A DNA stretch of 64,000 nucleotides from NCBI RefSeq assembly GCF_002734215.1, contig NZ_NSEB01000001.1, positions 41,806-105,805 of the forward strand, given 5' to 3'. The position numbers and the translations under genes are program-made. How positions within the stretch are numbered: the first letter of the stretch is position 1; each line of letters begins with the position of its first letter. Source of the DNA: Fredinandcohnia onubensis (lineage in GTDB: Bacteria > Bacillota > Bacilli > Bacillales > Bacillaceae_L). The notes beneath the pieces are model-generated. The model saw only the letters and a program-made list of their open reading frames with translations. It had not been told where the DNA came from and did not search any database. Shown here in pieces: positions 48,535 to 57,198 of this stretch.

Positions 48535-49206
48535 TTATGAATCCCCCTTCGTTTTCCTTGGTACAACTGCTACCTTGTGATTTGGTACATCAAAACCTTT
48601 TGTAACAGCCTCTACTACCATTTGTTTTATTTTTGCATTCTCAACACCTTTAGCAACGATTAAAACACTTCGTATTTCAGGCTTTTCAATCTTCAAGACG
48701 ATTGGTGTTTCAGAATCCCCGCTGCGGATGATGACAACTTGTTCATCTTTTGTAATATCCTCAACTTGTCTTTTTCCACCGTCCCTGTCTTCCTCATTTG
48801 TAATTTGACTTTGGGTTACGGTGTTTTTTTCAAGTATTTTTGATTCAGTAGCATCTACACTTACTGAAACAATGACATCCTCTACCCCAGCAATTGCTTC
48901 AAGTGCTTCTTTGAGCTCGTTTTCATATCGATCCTCATATTTTGCAATTGCTGTTGTTAGTTCATCTTTCTGTCCTCCAAAAGTTGGCTCATCCTTTGCA
49001 CTTACTTCTGAGGAAGTAGTTGGCATAACAGATGATGTTGGTTTGTCATCTGAAAATAGATTACTAATTATCATAAAGGCTATCCCAACTGCTAATAAAA
49101 GTAAGAAATATTGGTTTTTCTTATTTCCCTTTTTATCTGGCGGATCATCCTTGGACCCGGAGAACATTCCTTTGATTTTGTTCAAGATTCCTTTGTCCTT
49201 ATCCAT
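48535..49206 (-). CDS. spoIIIAG: SpoIIIAG, ring-forming component
   Basis: A 223-residue protein with a lysine-rich cytoplasmic start (GNKKNQ), one membrane helix (FLLLLAVGIAFMIISNLF), an acidic spacer and a ring-building domain with KYEDRYENELKEALEAIAGVEDVIVSVSVDATE, related to FliF/EscJ rings. It probably forms the large ring between mother cell and forespore. It starts one base after spoIIIAF ends. Confidence 0.95.
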   Translation of the reverse strand: MDKDKGILNKIKGMFSGSKDDPPDKKGNKKNQYFLLLLAVGIAFMIISNLFSDDKPTSSVMPTTSSEVSAKDEPTFGGQKDELTTAIAKYEDRYENELKEALEAIAGVEDVIVSVSVDATESKILEKNTVTQSQITNEEDRDGGKRQVEDITKDEQVVIIRSGDSETPIVLKIEKPEIRSVLIVAKGVENAKIKQMVVEAVTKGFDVPNHKVAVVPRKTKGDS

Positions 49207-49860
49207 CTACGACTCTTTCCCCCCTTCCACAGTGACTACAATTTTTTCGGAGTCAATTTCCCATCTGGAAGCTAATGTTTTTGTGATTGCATTAACATTG
49301 TTTTGATCTACTTTTTTATACACTGGCTCATTCTGTTTGGAGGTATCAATCTCAACTGTTTTTACTACTGCTACATCATCAGGTTCGGCTGTCTCTTTTG
49401 ATAGCACCACCTCAATTGACTGAATGTCATCCAACATTTCATCCAAAGTAATAATCTCTTTACTGTCTGCTGCACTTGAAAGGGATACATTTACTTTTTG
49501 AACAGTTAAATCATATTCGTTTTGCACCAACTCCTCTTCCACTTCAGATTCCAATTGGACAGCCATTGTTTCTAAAATATATGCACGTTGTGAGGCTTGT
49601 ATTTCTTTTTTCTTCAAATCTATTAAATTTTCTAGATTTTTTTCACTTTGAACTGGTTTTAAATTCATATTTAACAAGGCCTGGTCCAAATCAGATTTAA
49701 AAAGTGAGAACAGAGGAGTTAAGATAATTAGGATTAATAAAAGCCCTGTTACCATTTTTACGTATTTTTGCATACTTGAACTCGGCAGAAGCATGTCCAC
49801 AATTGTCGCGAGTAAAATGAATAAAATAATATTCGTAATCCATTCGGCAATAAAACTCAG
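49207..49860 (-). CDS. spoIIIAF: SpoIIIAF, membrane protein, likely CUG start
   Basis: About 217 residues with two N-terminal membrane helices (WITNIILFILLATIVDMLL and YVKMVTGLLLILIILTPLF) and a soluble domain resembling the SpoIIIAG/AH ring fold. The in-frame GTG at 49867-49869 is part of the ribosome site AAGGAGGTG and cannot be initiated from it. The next usable codon, eight bases after AAGGAGG, is CTG at 49858-49860, and SFIAEW after it lines up with the family N-terminus MSF-EW. So initiation at CUG is inferred. Confidence 0.9.
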   Translation of the reverse strand: MSFIAEWITNIILFILLATIVDMLLPSSSMQKYVKMVTGLLLILIILTPLFSLFKSDLDQALLNMNLKPVQSEKNLENLIDLKKKEIQASQRAYILETMAVQLESEVEEELVQNEYDLTVQKVNVSLSSAADSKEIITLDEMLDDIQSIEVVLSKETAEPDDVAVVKTVEIDTSKQNEPVYKKVDQNNVNAITKTLASRWEIDSEKIVVTVEGGKES

Positions 49861-49881
49861 TGTCCTCACCTCCTTGGCCTT

Positions 49882-51078
49882 TTATCTCACCATCAATGTC
49901 AGGTTTCCAGCTGCAATAATAACCGTGATACTTAGGAAAAACATAAGTGACACGATCGCTAATGCTGCAAAGATATATACGACACTTTTACTAATGATAT
50001 CTAAACAAGCAATGACCGGGCCACCGCCAAGTGGTTGCAGAAGTGCAGCTGCAAGTTTATATATAATGGCTAAGGACAGCACCTTAATCGCAGGGAATGC
50101 TGCAATTAGCAGGAGAATAACGACCCCGAAGATACCAACTGTATTTTTTAGAATGACCGATGCGCTGATCACAGTATCGGTTGCATCCGTAAACATCCGG
50201 CCAATGACCGGAATAAAATTTCCGGTAATAAATTTTGCGGTCCTGATTGTTATTCCATCTGCAACCGCCGTTGTCGTTCCCTGCACTGAGATAACACCTA
50301 AGAAAATTGTCAGGAAAACCCCGATGATGCCAATACTCACATTTCGTAGTAACTGGGCAAGCTGCGTTACCTTGTAATGTTCACTTAACGTACTCACAAT
50401 GCTTAGTAAGGCTGACATAAACAACAAAGGTAAAACGATATATTGAATCAAAAGCCCGCTGGTATTCATTAAAAATAAGATCAGTGGGTGGAAAAATGCT
50501 GCTGATGCAATTCCACCTGATGATGCCACTAACGCAAGCAGTAATGGAACAAGTGCAAGTATAAAATTGATCATCGTCTCGATAGCTTCCTCTGTGTACA
50601 TGATGGCAACCCTGAAGCTATTTAGAGCAATGATGATTAACACCATGTAAACAATTGCATAAGCAACTTTACTAACTGCACTCTTCTCAAATGAATTTTG
50701 CAATGTTTGTAAAAACATACTAAAGATCGTAAGCATGATTAGTGTGCTAAGAAGTTTTCCATTTGCAATCAATTCATGGAACACGAACTTGACGAGTCCT
50801 AGCATCCATTCCTTCAATGAAAGCTCCTTCTCGCCCTGAATGAATTCTAGTAAACTACCCTTTTGGCTTTCAGGTAAATAACCTCCATAATCCGTAACAA
50901 TTTCATCCCAAAATTGTTTTATTTCGTCGATGCCAAGGGTTTCTAGTTGTTCCTCAACCTGTTCATGAATTTGGTTTTCGATGATGTCTTGCTGCAAGGG
51001 TGAGGCTTGTACAATATGTGGTAAAGAAAAAAAGAAAAGAAATAGAGCTAGAATAGATAAGGTTTTACTACCGGTCAA
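49882..51078 (-). CDS. spoIIIAE: SpoIIIAE, polytopic membrane protein
   Basis: A 398-residue protein with a cleavable signal peptide ending near VQAS, an extracytoplasmic helical region and about seven membrane helices. Conserved GNFIPVIGRMFTDATDTVISASVILKN and LQPLGGGPVIACLDIISKSV are seen. It is a core part of the SpoIIIA-SpoIIQ channel that feeds the forespore. The start is one of two TTG codons; 51078 gives better spacing from GGGGGGTGG than 51084. Confidence 0.93.
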   Translation of the reverse strand: MTGSKTLSILALFLFFFSLPHIVQASPLQQDIIENQIHEQVEEQLETLGIDEIKQFWDEIVTDYGGYLPESQKGSLLEFIQGEKELSLKEWMLGLVKFVFHELIANGKLLSTLIMLTIFSMFLQTLQNSFEKSAVSKVAYAIVYMVLIIIALNSFRVAIMYTEEAIETMINFILALVPLLLALVASSGGIASAAFFHPLILFLMNTSGLLIQYIVLPLLFMSALLSIVSTLSEHYKVTQLAQLLRNVSIGIIGVFLTIFLGVISVQGTTTAVADGITIRTAKFITGNFIPVIGRMFTDATDTVISASVILKNTVGIFGVVILLLIAAFPAIKVLSLAIIYKLAAALLQPLGGGPVIACLDIISKSVVYIFAALAIVSLMFFLSITVIIAAGNLTLMVR

Positions 51079-51123
51079 TGCCAACCACCCCCCCTGAAAA
51101 CCTTGGTTTCAATTTCAATCGAT

Positions 51124-51513
51124 TTAACTAGGAATAAGTCCAATGATTGTTTCTATTAATACTGTTAAAATTGGTATAGCTAGTGCTAAAATTAGAATTT
51201 TTCCTCCGAGTTCAATCTTTGAGGCTAGTGACCCTTGGCCTGCATCTTTTGTAATCTGTGCGCCAAATTCAGCGATGTAGGCTATTCCAATGATTTTGAG
51301 AATGGTTTCCACATATACGGTGTTCACATTTGCGTTAATCGCAACTTTCTCAAGCATGCGAATGATATCTGCAATTTCCCCTACTAAAAATAGAAAAATC
51401 ACACAGCCGATAAATACGACAAGTAAAAAGGCAAAGGTAGGTTTTTGTTCTTTTACAATGAGTGCCAGAAAGGTTCCAATTAAACCTAATCCAACGATTT
51501 GTATAATCTCAAT
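51124..51513 (-). CDS. spoIIIAD: SpoIIIAD, membrane protein with likely AUU start
   Basis: A 129-residue protein, close to the 133 of B. subtilis. The frame contains the whole family sequence from EIIQIVGLGLIGTFLALIVK onward, but no ATG, GTG or TTG precedes residue 38 (GTG at 51402). ATT at 51511-51513 stands seven bases after GGAGGGG and exactly where the family begins (MQIDIVQIVGLGLI in B. subtilis). Initiation at GTG 51402 would remove the first membrane helix. Three or four helices; component of the forespore feeding channel. Confidence 0.92.
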   Translation of the reverse strand: MEIIQIVGLGLIGTFLALIVKEQKPTFAFLLVVFIGCVIFLFLVGEIADIIRMLEKVAINANVNTVYVETILKIIGIAYIAEFGAQITKDAGQGSLASKIELGGKILILALAIPILTVLIETIIGLIPS

Positions 51514-51527
51514 CGCTCATCCCCTCC

Positions 51528-51734
51528 TTACCCCTGAAAGAGGAATACGGCTTTTATCTTTTTAAATAGATCCTCAACGATTGTTGCAACCATAAACAGG
51601 ATATATATGAAGCCCAACAATGTAACCCACTGGGCATATTCCTTTTTACCCATCTGATCTAGGATTGTATGGAGAAAGGCAACCACAATTCCTACACCGG
51701 CTATTTGAAATATAATATTTACATCCACTCCCAT
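51528..51734 (-). CDS. spoIIIAC: SpoIIIAC, small membrane protein
   Basis: A 68-residue protein with two membrane helices, starting MGVDVNIIFQIAGVGIVVAF and continuing LHTILDQMGKKEYAQWVTLL, nearly the same as the B. subtilis protein. SpoIIIAC and SpoIIIAD are related to each other. ATG follows GGGGGAGAAGAAG. The ribosome site of spoIIIAD overlaps its stop codon. Confidence 0.96.
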   Translation of the reverse strand: MGVDVNIIFQIAGVGIVVAFLHTILDQMGKKEYAQWVTLLGFIYILFMVATIVEDLFKKIKAVFLFQG

Positions 51735-51749
51735 TCGCTTCTTCTCCCC

Positions 51750-52265
51750 CTAAATCAATAAAATGACTACTAATAAACCAGACAAAAAGCCCAGGCTTTT
51801 CACCATTTTTTCGTAACGCATTTGTCTATCTTTCGCATCACTTTCTTCACGTTCAAGATGGGTTATAGCAAGTTTTATGTGCTTCTGTTGTGAAGTTCGA
51901 TCATGCTGTCCAAGCGTTTCTCCAAACTGTTGGAGAATCTCAATTTCTCCTCGATGAAAGGCAGTCAATTTGGAAACCTCTTTTAGGCTTTCATCCCAAG
52001 CTATCTTGACACTTACCTCTCCTGTTTGAAGTCGTTTGGCAAAGTCTTCAAAAAAGTAAGAAACAGGCTTCGGAATTTGCCGTGAGAGATGGGTTGCAAC
52101 ATCAATTAAGGGTACATGGCCGTACATAATTTCTGCATCCAGTGATTGTAAGGCTGTTTTTAACATCCTTAGCTGACGAGGTCGTTCACTTAAGCGTCGT
52201 GCTGCTTCAAACCCTGCCCAAGTGGTTGCAAGAAGAATGAATATGGCTCCTAAAATTTTTATCAT
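51750..52265 (-). CDS. spoIIIAB: SpoIIIAB, GspF-like membrane protein
   Basis: A 171-residue protein with membrane helices at both ends (MIKILGAIFILLATTWAGF; SLGFLSGLLVVILLI) and a helical cytoplasmic middle (LRMLKTALQSLDAEIMYGHVPL), resembling half of a type II secretion GspF protein. It probably pairs with the SpoIIIAA ATPase. It starts directly after the spoIIIAA stop codon. Confidence 0.95.
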   Translation of the reverse strand: MIKILGAIFILLATTWAGFEAARRLSERPRQLRMLKTALQSLDAEIMYGHVPLIDVATHLSRQIPKPVSYFFEDFAKRLQTGEVSVKIAWDESLKEVSKLTAFHRGEIEILQQFGETLGQHDRTSQQKHIKLAITHLEREESDAKDRQMRYEKMVKSLGFLSGLLVVILLI

Positions 52266-53189
52266 CTACGTCACGCTCACTTTTGGTAAAAGATGCTTTC
52301 CAGTAGGACCTAAGATGGATTTTACGGTTCCTGGCCCCTTTGTGCGTGATAACTCTACAAATCTCTCTATTACTCCTGCTTCAATAATCTTCTGTAATGA
52401 TGGTCGTTTCGTGAGGTCGGAAATTTGATGTCCGTGTGCAGTCACAATCAAACTTACCCCAGCATTAACTGCTTCCATAATCGCTTGACTGTCTTCCTCC
52501 CTACCAATTTCATCAACAATTAATACGTCAGGACTCATTGACCTGATCATCATCATCATCCCCTCAGCCTTTGGACAAGCATCTAGGACATCGACTCTAG
52601 GCCCCAATGAAGCTTGAGGAACTCCTTTAACACAGCCGGCGATCTCAGAACGCTCATCTACGATTCCGACCTTTAGTGCTGGAATGTGTCTGGATTCGAT
52701 TCCTGTACTAATCATCCTTGCAAGATCCCTCAGTAAAGTGGTTTTACCAGTTTGCGGTGGACCAATGATGATGGTGTTTTTCCAATAGGAATCATAGAGA
52801 TAAGGTGCAAGTGGAGCTGCAACTCCAATTTTTTGCTTTGCAATCCGAATGTTAAAGGAAGTCACATCTCGAATCGCTTTGACATTTCCATTCTCCGTGA
52901 TTACTTTTCCAGCTAGTCCCACTCGATGTCCACCTTGGATGGTAACATAGCCCCGCTTCAACTCTTCTTCAAGTGTATAAATCGAATATTGACCAAGTTT
53001 GTTCAGGAGCTGAACGGCATCTTCACCTGTAACGGAATAATTATGAAAAATAGGGATCCCATTCTCAATGATTTCAAGAGGTCGAGCCACTCTTATTCGG
53101 ATTTCTTCCATTTTTTCTATGCGTTCTGGAGGATACTTGTTTATTAGGCTTGCGATTGGTTTTGGTAGCACATCAATTATTTCTTTCAT
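52266..53189 (-). CDS. spoIIIAA: SpoIIIAA, secretion-type ATPase
   Basis: A 307-residue AAA+ ATPase related to type II/IV secretion ATPases. Walker A is GPPQTGKTTLLRDLARM, Walker B VLIVDEIGREEDSQAI; an R-rich segment follows. It is thought to power the mother-cell side of the feeding channel. ATG follows AGGAGTTTACTAG. First gene of the operon, under the SigE promoter at 53223-53250. Confidence 0.96.
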   Translation of the reverse strand: MKEIIDVLPKPIASLINKYPPERIEKMEEIRIRVARPLEIIENGIPIFHNYSVTGEDAVQLLNKLGQYSIYTLEEELKRGYVTIQGGHRVGLAGKVITENGNVKAIRDVTSFNIRIAKQKIGVAAPLAPYLYDSYWKNTIIIGPPQTGKTTLLRDLARMISTGIESRHIPALKVGIVDERSEIAGCVKGVPQASLGPRVDVLDACPKAEGMMMMIRSMSPDVLIVDEIGREEDSQAIMEAVNAGVSLIVTAHGHQISDLTKRPSLQKIIEAGVIERFVELSRTKGPGTVKSILGPTGKHLLPKVSVT

Positions 53190-53222
53190 CTAGTAAACTC
53201 CTCACATAATCTCTCATAATTC

Positions 53223-53250
53223 AATGTATGCAGGCTTGGACACAATATGC
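53223..53250 (-). promoter_or_regulatory. SigE promoter of the spoIIIA operon
   Basis: Minus strand GCATATT (53244-53250), 13 bases, CATACATT (53223-53230), matching the SigE form KMATATT...CATACAHT, 34 bases before spoIIIAA. It fits mother-cell expression. Confidence 0.85.
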
Positions 53251-53268
53251 CTACTACTCAATCGATTT

Positions 53269-53550
53269 CTATTTGAAGATCCCATACAAAATAAAGGCAA
53301 CGCCAAGTCCTATAAAGAGCAGCTTCGAATACGATAGCTGATCAGCCAAACCAATCAGCCCAATTGACATAGTCGCGATAAGAATAAGCGGCCCCACAAT
53401 GGCTAGCGTTGCATTAACCGCTAACGCTTTTTTCACATCATTAAAAACCAGCATTAAAATGGCCGCCGTTATTTCTAAGCATCCAGATAAAATTCGCAGA
53501 CCCGCCATCGTCAAAACACTTGAATCAAACATCGAAAATATTCGTTTCAT
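53269..53550 (-). CDS. yqhV: YqhV, DUF2619 membrane protein
   Basis: A 93-residue protein with three hydrophobic helices (residues about 13-35, 45-65 and 74-92), matching the YqhV family encoded just before spoIIIA. The start is ATG at 53548-53550, after GGGTGGGGACAACA; the frame's first codon is a GTG inside this site. Function unknown; the constant place beside spoIIIA suggests a sporulation link in the mother cell, but that is inference. Confidence 0.85.
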   Translation of the reverse strand: MKRIFSMFDSSVLTMAGLRILSGCLEITAAILMLVFNDVKKALAVNATLAIVGPLILIATMSIGLIGLADQLSYSKLLFIGLGVAFILYGIFK

Positions 53551-53680
53551 TGTTGTCCCCACCCAATTAAATTTCTTTTGTACAACCTATGCTTGTTCAA
53601 TCATTTTCAGAAGAGGAATTTTTATGGGTAGGTTTGGTGGTGGTGTTATTGTGGTCTATCTACTGCAGCCCCCCGAACAT

Positions 53681-53709
53681 AAAAAAAGAACCCATCTAAA
53701 AAGATGGGT
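53681..53709 (-). terminator. Terminator of the aroQ-papA-efp operon
   Basis: An 8-bp perfect stem ACCCATCT / AGATGGGT with loop AAAA; seven T follow on the minus strand. Confidence 0.88.
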
Positions 53710-53731
53710 CCCCAATCAATCTCAATATTAA

Positions 53732-54289
53732 TTATGCACGTGATACGTATGAACCTTCAGTTGTGTTAATGATTAACACATCGCCTTCATTAATGAAGAA
53801 AGGAACTTGAACGATTAAACCTGTTTCAAGAGTTGCTGGCTTTGTACCACCAGAGGCTGTATCCCCTTTGATGCCAGGTTCTGTTTCAGTAACCTTAAGC
53901 TCAACTGTGTTTGGCAGCTCAACACCTAATGTTTCGCTTTGGAACATCATGATGTGTACTTCCATGTTTTCTTTTAAATATTTTAATTCATACTCGATAG
54001 CAGATGCTGGTAGCTCAATTTGCTCGTAAGACTCATTGTCCATGAATACATGTGAATCACCGTTAGCATACAGATATTGCATTCTGCGGTTTTCGATTTG
54101 TGCTTTTGCTACTTTTTCGCCGGCACGGAATGTTTTCTCTTGAACGGCACCTGTACGAAGGTTACGTAACTTAGAGCGTACAAATGCTGCTCCTTTTCCT
54201 GGTTTAACGTGTTGGAAATCCATTACTCTCCAGATTCCACCGTCCACTTCAATTGTCAAACCTGTACGAAAATCGTTAACTGAAATCAT
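53732..54289 (-). CDS. efp: Elongation factor P
   Basis: A 185-residue three-domain factor that relieves ribosome stalling at proline runs. The tip loop is [10 protein letters not shown] with K32 (5-aminopentanol-modified in B. subtilis). The signature [29 protein letters not shown] lies in domain III. It follows papA by 42 bases, in the usual aroQ-papA-efp order. Confidence 0.97.
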   Translation of the reverse strand: MISVNDFRTGLTIEVDGGIWRVMDFQHVKPGKGAAFVRSKLRNLRTGAVQEKTFRAGEKVAKAQIENRRMQYLYANGDSHVFMDNESYEQIELPASAIEYELKYLKENMEVHIMMFQSETLGVELPNTVELKVTETEPGIKGDTASGGTKPATLETGLIVQVPFFINEGDVLIINTTEGSYVSRA

Positions 54290-54331
54290 ATACTATTTCC
54301 TCCTAATTCAATTGCGACAAACCTTTTTTGT

Positions 54332-55393
54332 CTATAAAATAATTAACTCTTTCTTAGAGAATGTTAGTGATTCATTGCCGTCTTTTTTGACAACTACATC
54401 GTCCTCAATTCTCACACCACCTAGACCTGCTATGTAAATACCTGGTTCACAGGTTACAATCATTCCTGGTTCTAATACATTGTCAGATCGGAATGATAAT
54501 GATGGCTGTTCATGAACCTCCATACCAAGACCATGTCCAGTTGAATGACCAAAATATTCACCATAGCCCTTTTCCGTAATATAATCACGAGTTAAGGCAT
54601 CGGCTTCTATTCCTGTGATGCCGGCCTTAATACCGGCCATACCACGAAGCTGAGCTTCTAAAACAACATCATAAATGTCTTTCAGTTCATCGCTAGGATT
54701 CCCTACAGCGACGGTACGTGTGATATCTGAGCAATATCCTTTATAATATGCACCAAAATCAAGGGTTACAAAATCACCTTTTTCAATCACTTTATCACTG
54801 GCTACCCCATGTGGTAATGCTGAGCGGTAACCTGATGCAACGATTGTGTCAAATGAAGATGAAGTCGCTCCTTGTTTTCTCATAAAAAATTCTAACTCAG
54901 TAGAAACCTCAATTTCAGTAATACCAGGGCGAATCACATCTAAAATATGAGTAAAGGCGGCGTCAGCTATCTCCGCTGCTTCCTTTAATATCTTAATCTC
55001 TGAATCCGTCTTAATCAAGCGTAACTTTTCAATCACTCCTGAAACAGGAACAAGTTCTGCTTGAACCTCTTTATCATATGCAGTAAAAGTTGCATAAGAA
55101 AGATCATCTTGTTCAAACCCAAGCTTTTTAATTCCCATTTTTTCAGCCTGTTTAGCAACCTCTTCGATGATAGGTCCTGAATGTTGAACAATTTCAAATT
55201 CCTTCACCTGTTCACTGGCCTGCTCGACATAACGAAAGTCTGTAATAAAAACTGCCTTCTGTTCTGAAATAAGGGCAACTCCTGCGGTACCTGTAAAATT
55301 AGTTATGTAACGTCTGTTATAACTATTCGTAACTAATAAGCCATCAATTCCAAAACCTGAAAAACTTTCACGTAGCTTTTCTAATTTACTCAT
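54332..55393 (-). CDS. papA: Xaa-Pro aminopeptidase, M24 family (PapA/YqhT)
   Basis: A 353-residue metallopeptidase with a creatinase-like N-domain (about 1-125) and a pita-bread catalytic domain. Metal ligands are in VTLDFGAYYKGYCSDITRT, GHSTGHGLGMEVHE, VTCEPGIYI and VRIEDDVVV. It removes the residue before proline. It overlaps aroQ by eight bases and precedes efp. Confidence 0.95.
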   Translation of the reverse strand: MSKLEKLRESFSGFGIDGLLVTNSYNRRYITNFTGTAGVALISEQKAVFITDFRYVEQASEQVKEFEIVQHSGPIIEEVAKQAEKMGIKKLGFEQDDLSYATFTAYDKEVQAELVPVSGVIEKLRLIKTDSEIKILKEAAEIADAAFTHILDVIRPGITEIEVSTELEFFMRKQGATSSSFDTIVASGYRSALPHGVASDKVIEKGDFVTLDFGAYYKGYCSDITRTVAVGNPSDELKDIYDVVLEAQLRGMAGIKAGITGIEADALTRDYITEKGYGEYFGHSTGHGLGMEVHEQPSLSFRSDNVLEPGMIVTCEPGIYIAGLGGVRIEDDVVVKKDGNESLTFSKKELIIL

Positions 55394-55835
55394 CTAGCTT
55401 TCCCCCTAAATGGTCTATCATTGCTAATAACGCAAGTTTGTAGCCGTATACACCTACTCCGACAATTTGCCCAATTGTAACAGGAGCGATGACTGATGTG
55501 TGTCGAAATTCCTCACGAGTATGAATATTCGATATATGTATCTCCACCACAGGTACAGTAACGCCAGCAATTGCATCGCGAATCGCATAGCTATAATGCG
55601 TAAAAGCCGCTGGATTCATTACGATTCCATCGTATTCTCCTTCGGCATTATGGATAGCATCAATAATCGCACCCTCGTAATTCGATTGGAAGCAATCCAG
55701 CTCCACATTCTTGTTTTGTGCAAACTCAGTTAGGTCTTTCTCTACATCGGCTAGCGTGAGACTCCCATAAATATGCGGCTCCCTTTTGCCAAGTCGATTT
55801 AAATTAGGTCCATTAATAAGGAGTATTTTCTTCAT
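55386..55835 (-). CDS. aroQ: 3-dehydroquinate dehydratase, type II
   Basis: A 149-residue dodecameric enzyme of the shikimate pathway. Active-site residues: the flexible loop NRLGKREPHIYG with Arg and Tyr, NPAAFTHYSYAIRDAI, EIHISNIHTREEFRHTSV with the catalytic His. ATG follows AAAGGGAGATTTATAT. First gene of aroQ-papA-efp. Confidence 0.96.
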   Translation of the reverse strand: MKKILLINGPNLNRLGKREPHIYGSLTLADVEKDLTEFAQNKNVELDCFQSNYEGAIIDAIHNAEGEYDGIVMNPAAFTHYSYAIRDAIAGVTVPVVEIHISNIHTREEFRHTSVIAPVTIGQIVGVGVYGYKLALLAMIDHLGGKLDE

Positions 55836-55851
55836 ATATAAATCTCCCTTT

Positions 55852-55882
55852 AAAAAATAGAATGTTCGAACAAGAACATTCT
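55852..55882 (-). terminator. Terminator of yqhR
   Basis: A 9-bp perfect stem AGAATGTTC / GAACATTCT (55859-55867, 55874-55882); the minus strand continues ATTTTTTAA. Confidence 0.75.
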
Positions 55883-55904
55883 ACCATATCTTACCCTAAT
55901 TTAC

Positions 55905-56426
55905 CTACTCATTTGTAGCGACGACACGCCTTTCAGCCCTCATTTCATTTTCTTCAAATGAAATCGAGTAACCAATAAAGACACCATATAGGATATAAAA
56001 GCATATTGTAGTAATAACTGTATTACGTTCTAATTCCCCAACAGTTTTAATATCAGGAAAGATCGGATTAAACACATAAAACACAATAAGCCATAAGGCA
56101 ATGCCAAATGCAGCACCAACCCAAATGGACTGAAACTTTTTTAATAAAGCATAATATAAAAGTGCTACACCGATTGATATAATACCAATCATAAAAATCC
56201 CAATAAACTGACCTAACACACGGTTTTTCCAATCTCCAAGAATCCATGGTTTGAGGATAAGATTTGGGCTAAGTTCCGTAAAATTAAAAATATACGTTAA
56301 GTACGACAATAGACTCCAAAATATCCCCCCAAACAAACCAATTACTACAACTTTAGCCATTAAAGACATGTCTCCGTTTTTTTTGTTTTGTTCAAGTTCT
56401 GGATTCTTTTTTTCAGCATCTACCAT
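55905..56426 (-). CDS. yqhR: YqhR-type membrane protein
   Basis: A 173-residue protein. A charged N-terminus (DAEKKNPELEQNKKN) is followed by four hydrophobic helices: about 23-45, 68-92, 98-120 and 138-158. It matches YqhR, whose gene lies at the same place in B. subtilis. Function is unknown. ATG follows GGAGGTGTTGACCT. Confidence 0.8.
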   Translation of the reverse strand: MVDAEKKNPELEQNKKNGDMSLMAKVVVIGLFGGIFWSLLSYLTYIFNFTELSPNLILKPWILGDWKNRVLGQFIGIFMIGIISIGVALLYYALLKKFQSIWVGAAFGIALWLIVFYVFNPIFPDIKTVGELERNTVITTICFYILYGVFIGYSISFEENEMRAERRVVATNE

Positions 56427-56727
56427 AGGTCAACACCTCCATTCGGTAGTATGTCCAGAACTTTTTTAATCTATTTTAAAAGATTCGCGGAAAAATGTGT
56501 ATCCGTGGTAATTACTGGGTAGAATAGTAAATGTTAGTTTGAATAAAAAATAAAATTCAAATAATTGATGCTTTTAACATAGAGGTTTATTAGCTTATCT
56601 TGTAGAATATATATAAGAATAAGTACTTACTATTTTTTCATGTATCGATCAATTTACTGAAATATACGGGCAACAATGACATGGTTTCATAATACAATAT
56701 AAGTATAGCTTTCAGGAGGTGTATCTC
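56427..56727. other. Divergent intergenic region yqhR-yqhP
   Basis: AT-rich spacer between two divergent genes. I see the two ribosome sites and several TATAAT-like words but no pair of promoter boxes at convincing spacing, no hairpin of note and no extra coding frame. Confidence 0.5.
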
Positions 56728-57135
56728 ATGAATCGTCGTAAATCAAATATAGTCGTCATTATTTTACTAGGATTAGGAGCACTTGGATTTGTCTACACCC
56801 TTTTCACTCGTCCAGGTTCATTACTCGTGCAAGCAGGCATGATTTTCCTTTTCGTAGGTATAATCTATCTACTATATAAATTTGTGATTAGTCGACGAAT
56901 GGGAGGAAAAGAAAATTCCGCTTATTTACGCGCAGCAAAGCAATCTAGGAAACGTTTCAAAACAGGAAGTCAGAGGAAGTCACGGACTATGGGAATGGGG
57001 AATAAAAAACCTACGACCAGCGCGGCAAAACGATCGAATGTAGCGTCTATTCATAAAAAGCGAAAAACGAATACGACACACCTAACTGTTATTGAAGGTA
57101 AAAAGGGCAAAAAGAAGAATCGAGCATTATTTTAA
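56728..57135 (+). CDS. yqhP: SA1362-family protein YqhP
   Basis: A 135-residue protein: two membrane helices (IVVIILLGLGALGFVYTLF and LLVQAGMIFLFVGIIYLLYKFV), then a very basic, Ser/Thr/Lys/Arg-rich tail with repeated K/R clusters (RKRFKTGSQRKSR, HKKRKTNT). It matches the YqhP/SA1362 family of unknown function. The start is ATG at 56728, nine bases after AGGAGG; the frame's GTG nine bases earlier is part of that site. Confidence 0.85.
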   Translation: MNRRKSNIVVIILLGLGALGFVYTLFTRPGSLLVQAGMIFLFVGIIYLLYKFVISRRMGGKENSAYLRAAKQSRKRFKTGSQRKSRTMGMGNKKPTTSAAKRSNVASIHKKRKTNTTHLTVIEGKKGKKKNRALF

Positions 57136-57171
57136 ACTTTATTCAGCACATAAGCTGGATAAAGTTTTTTT
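57134..57171 (+). terminator. Terminator of yqhP
   Basis: A 14-bp stem with one mismatch, AAACTTTATTCAGC with GCTGGATAAAGTTT, followed by T. Its ACTTTATTCAG arm is the same word as in the repeat at 45560. Confidence 0.85.
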
Positions 57172-57198
57172 ATACGCTGGATTCTTCTCTTGTTTTAT

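Noticed and set aside
51124..51402. spoIIIAD starting at GTG 51402 (92 residues)
   Set aside because: It would lose the conserved first membrane helix, and there is no ribosome site in front of that GTG.
55859..55882. LexA-like GTTCGAACAAGAAC near aroQ
   Set aside because: The spacing and orientation of GAAC/GTTC do not fit a LexA box; it is the stem of the yqhR terminator.
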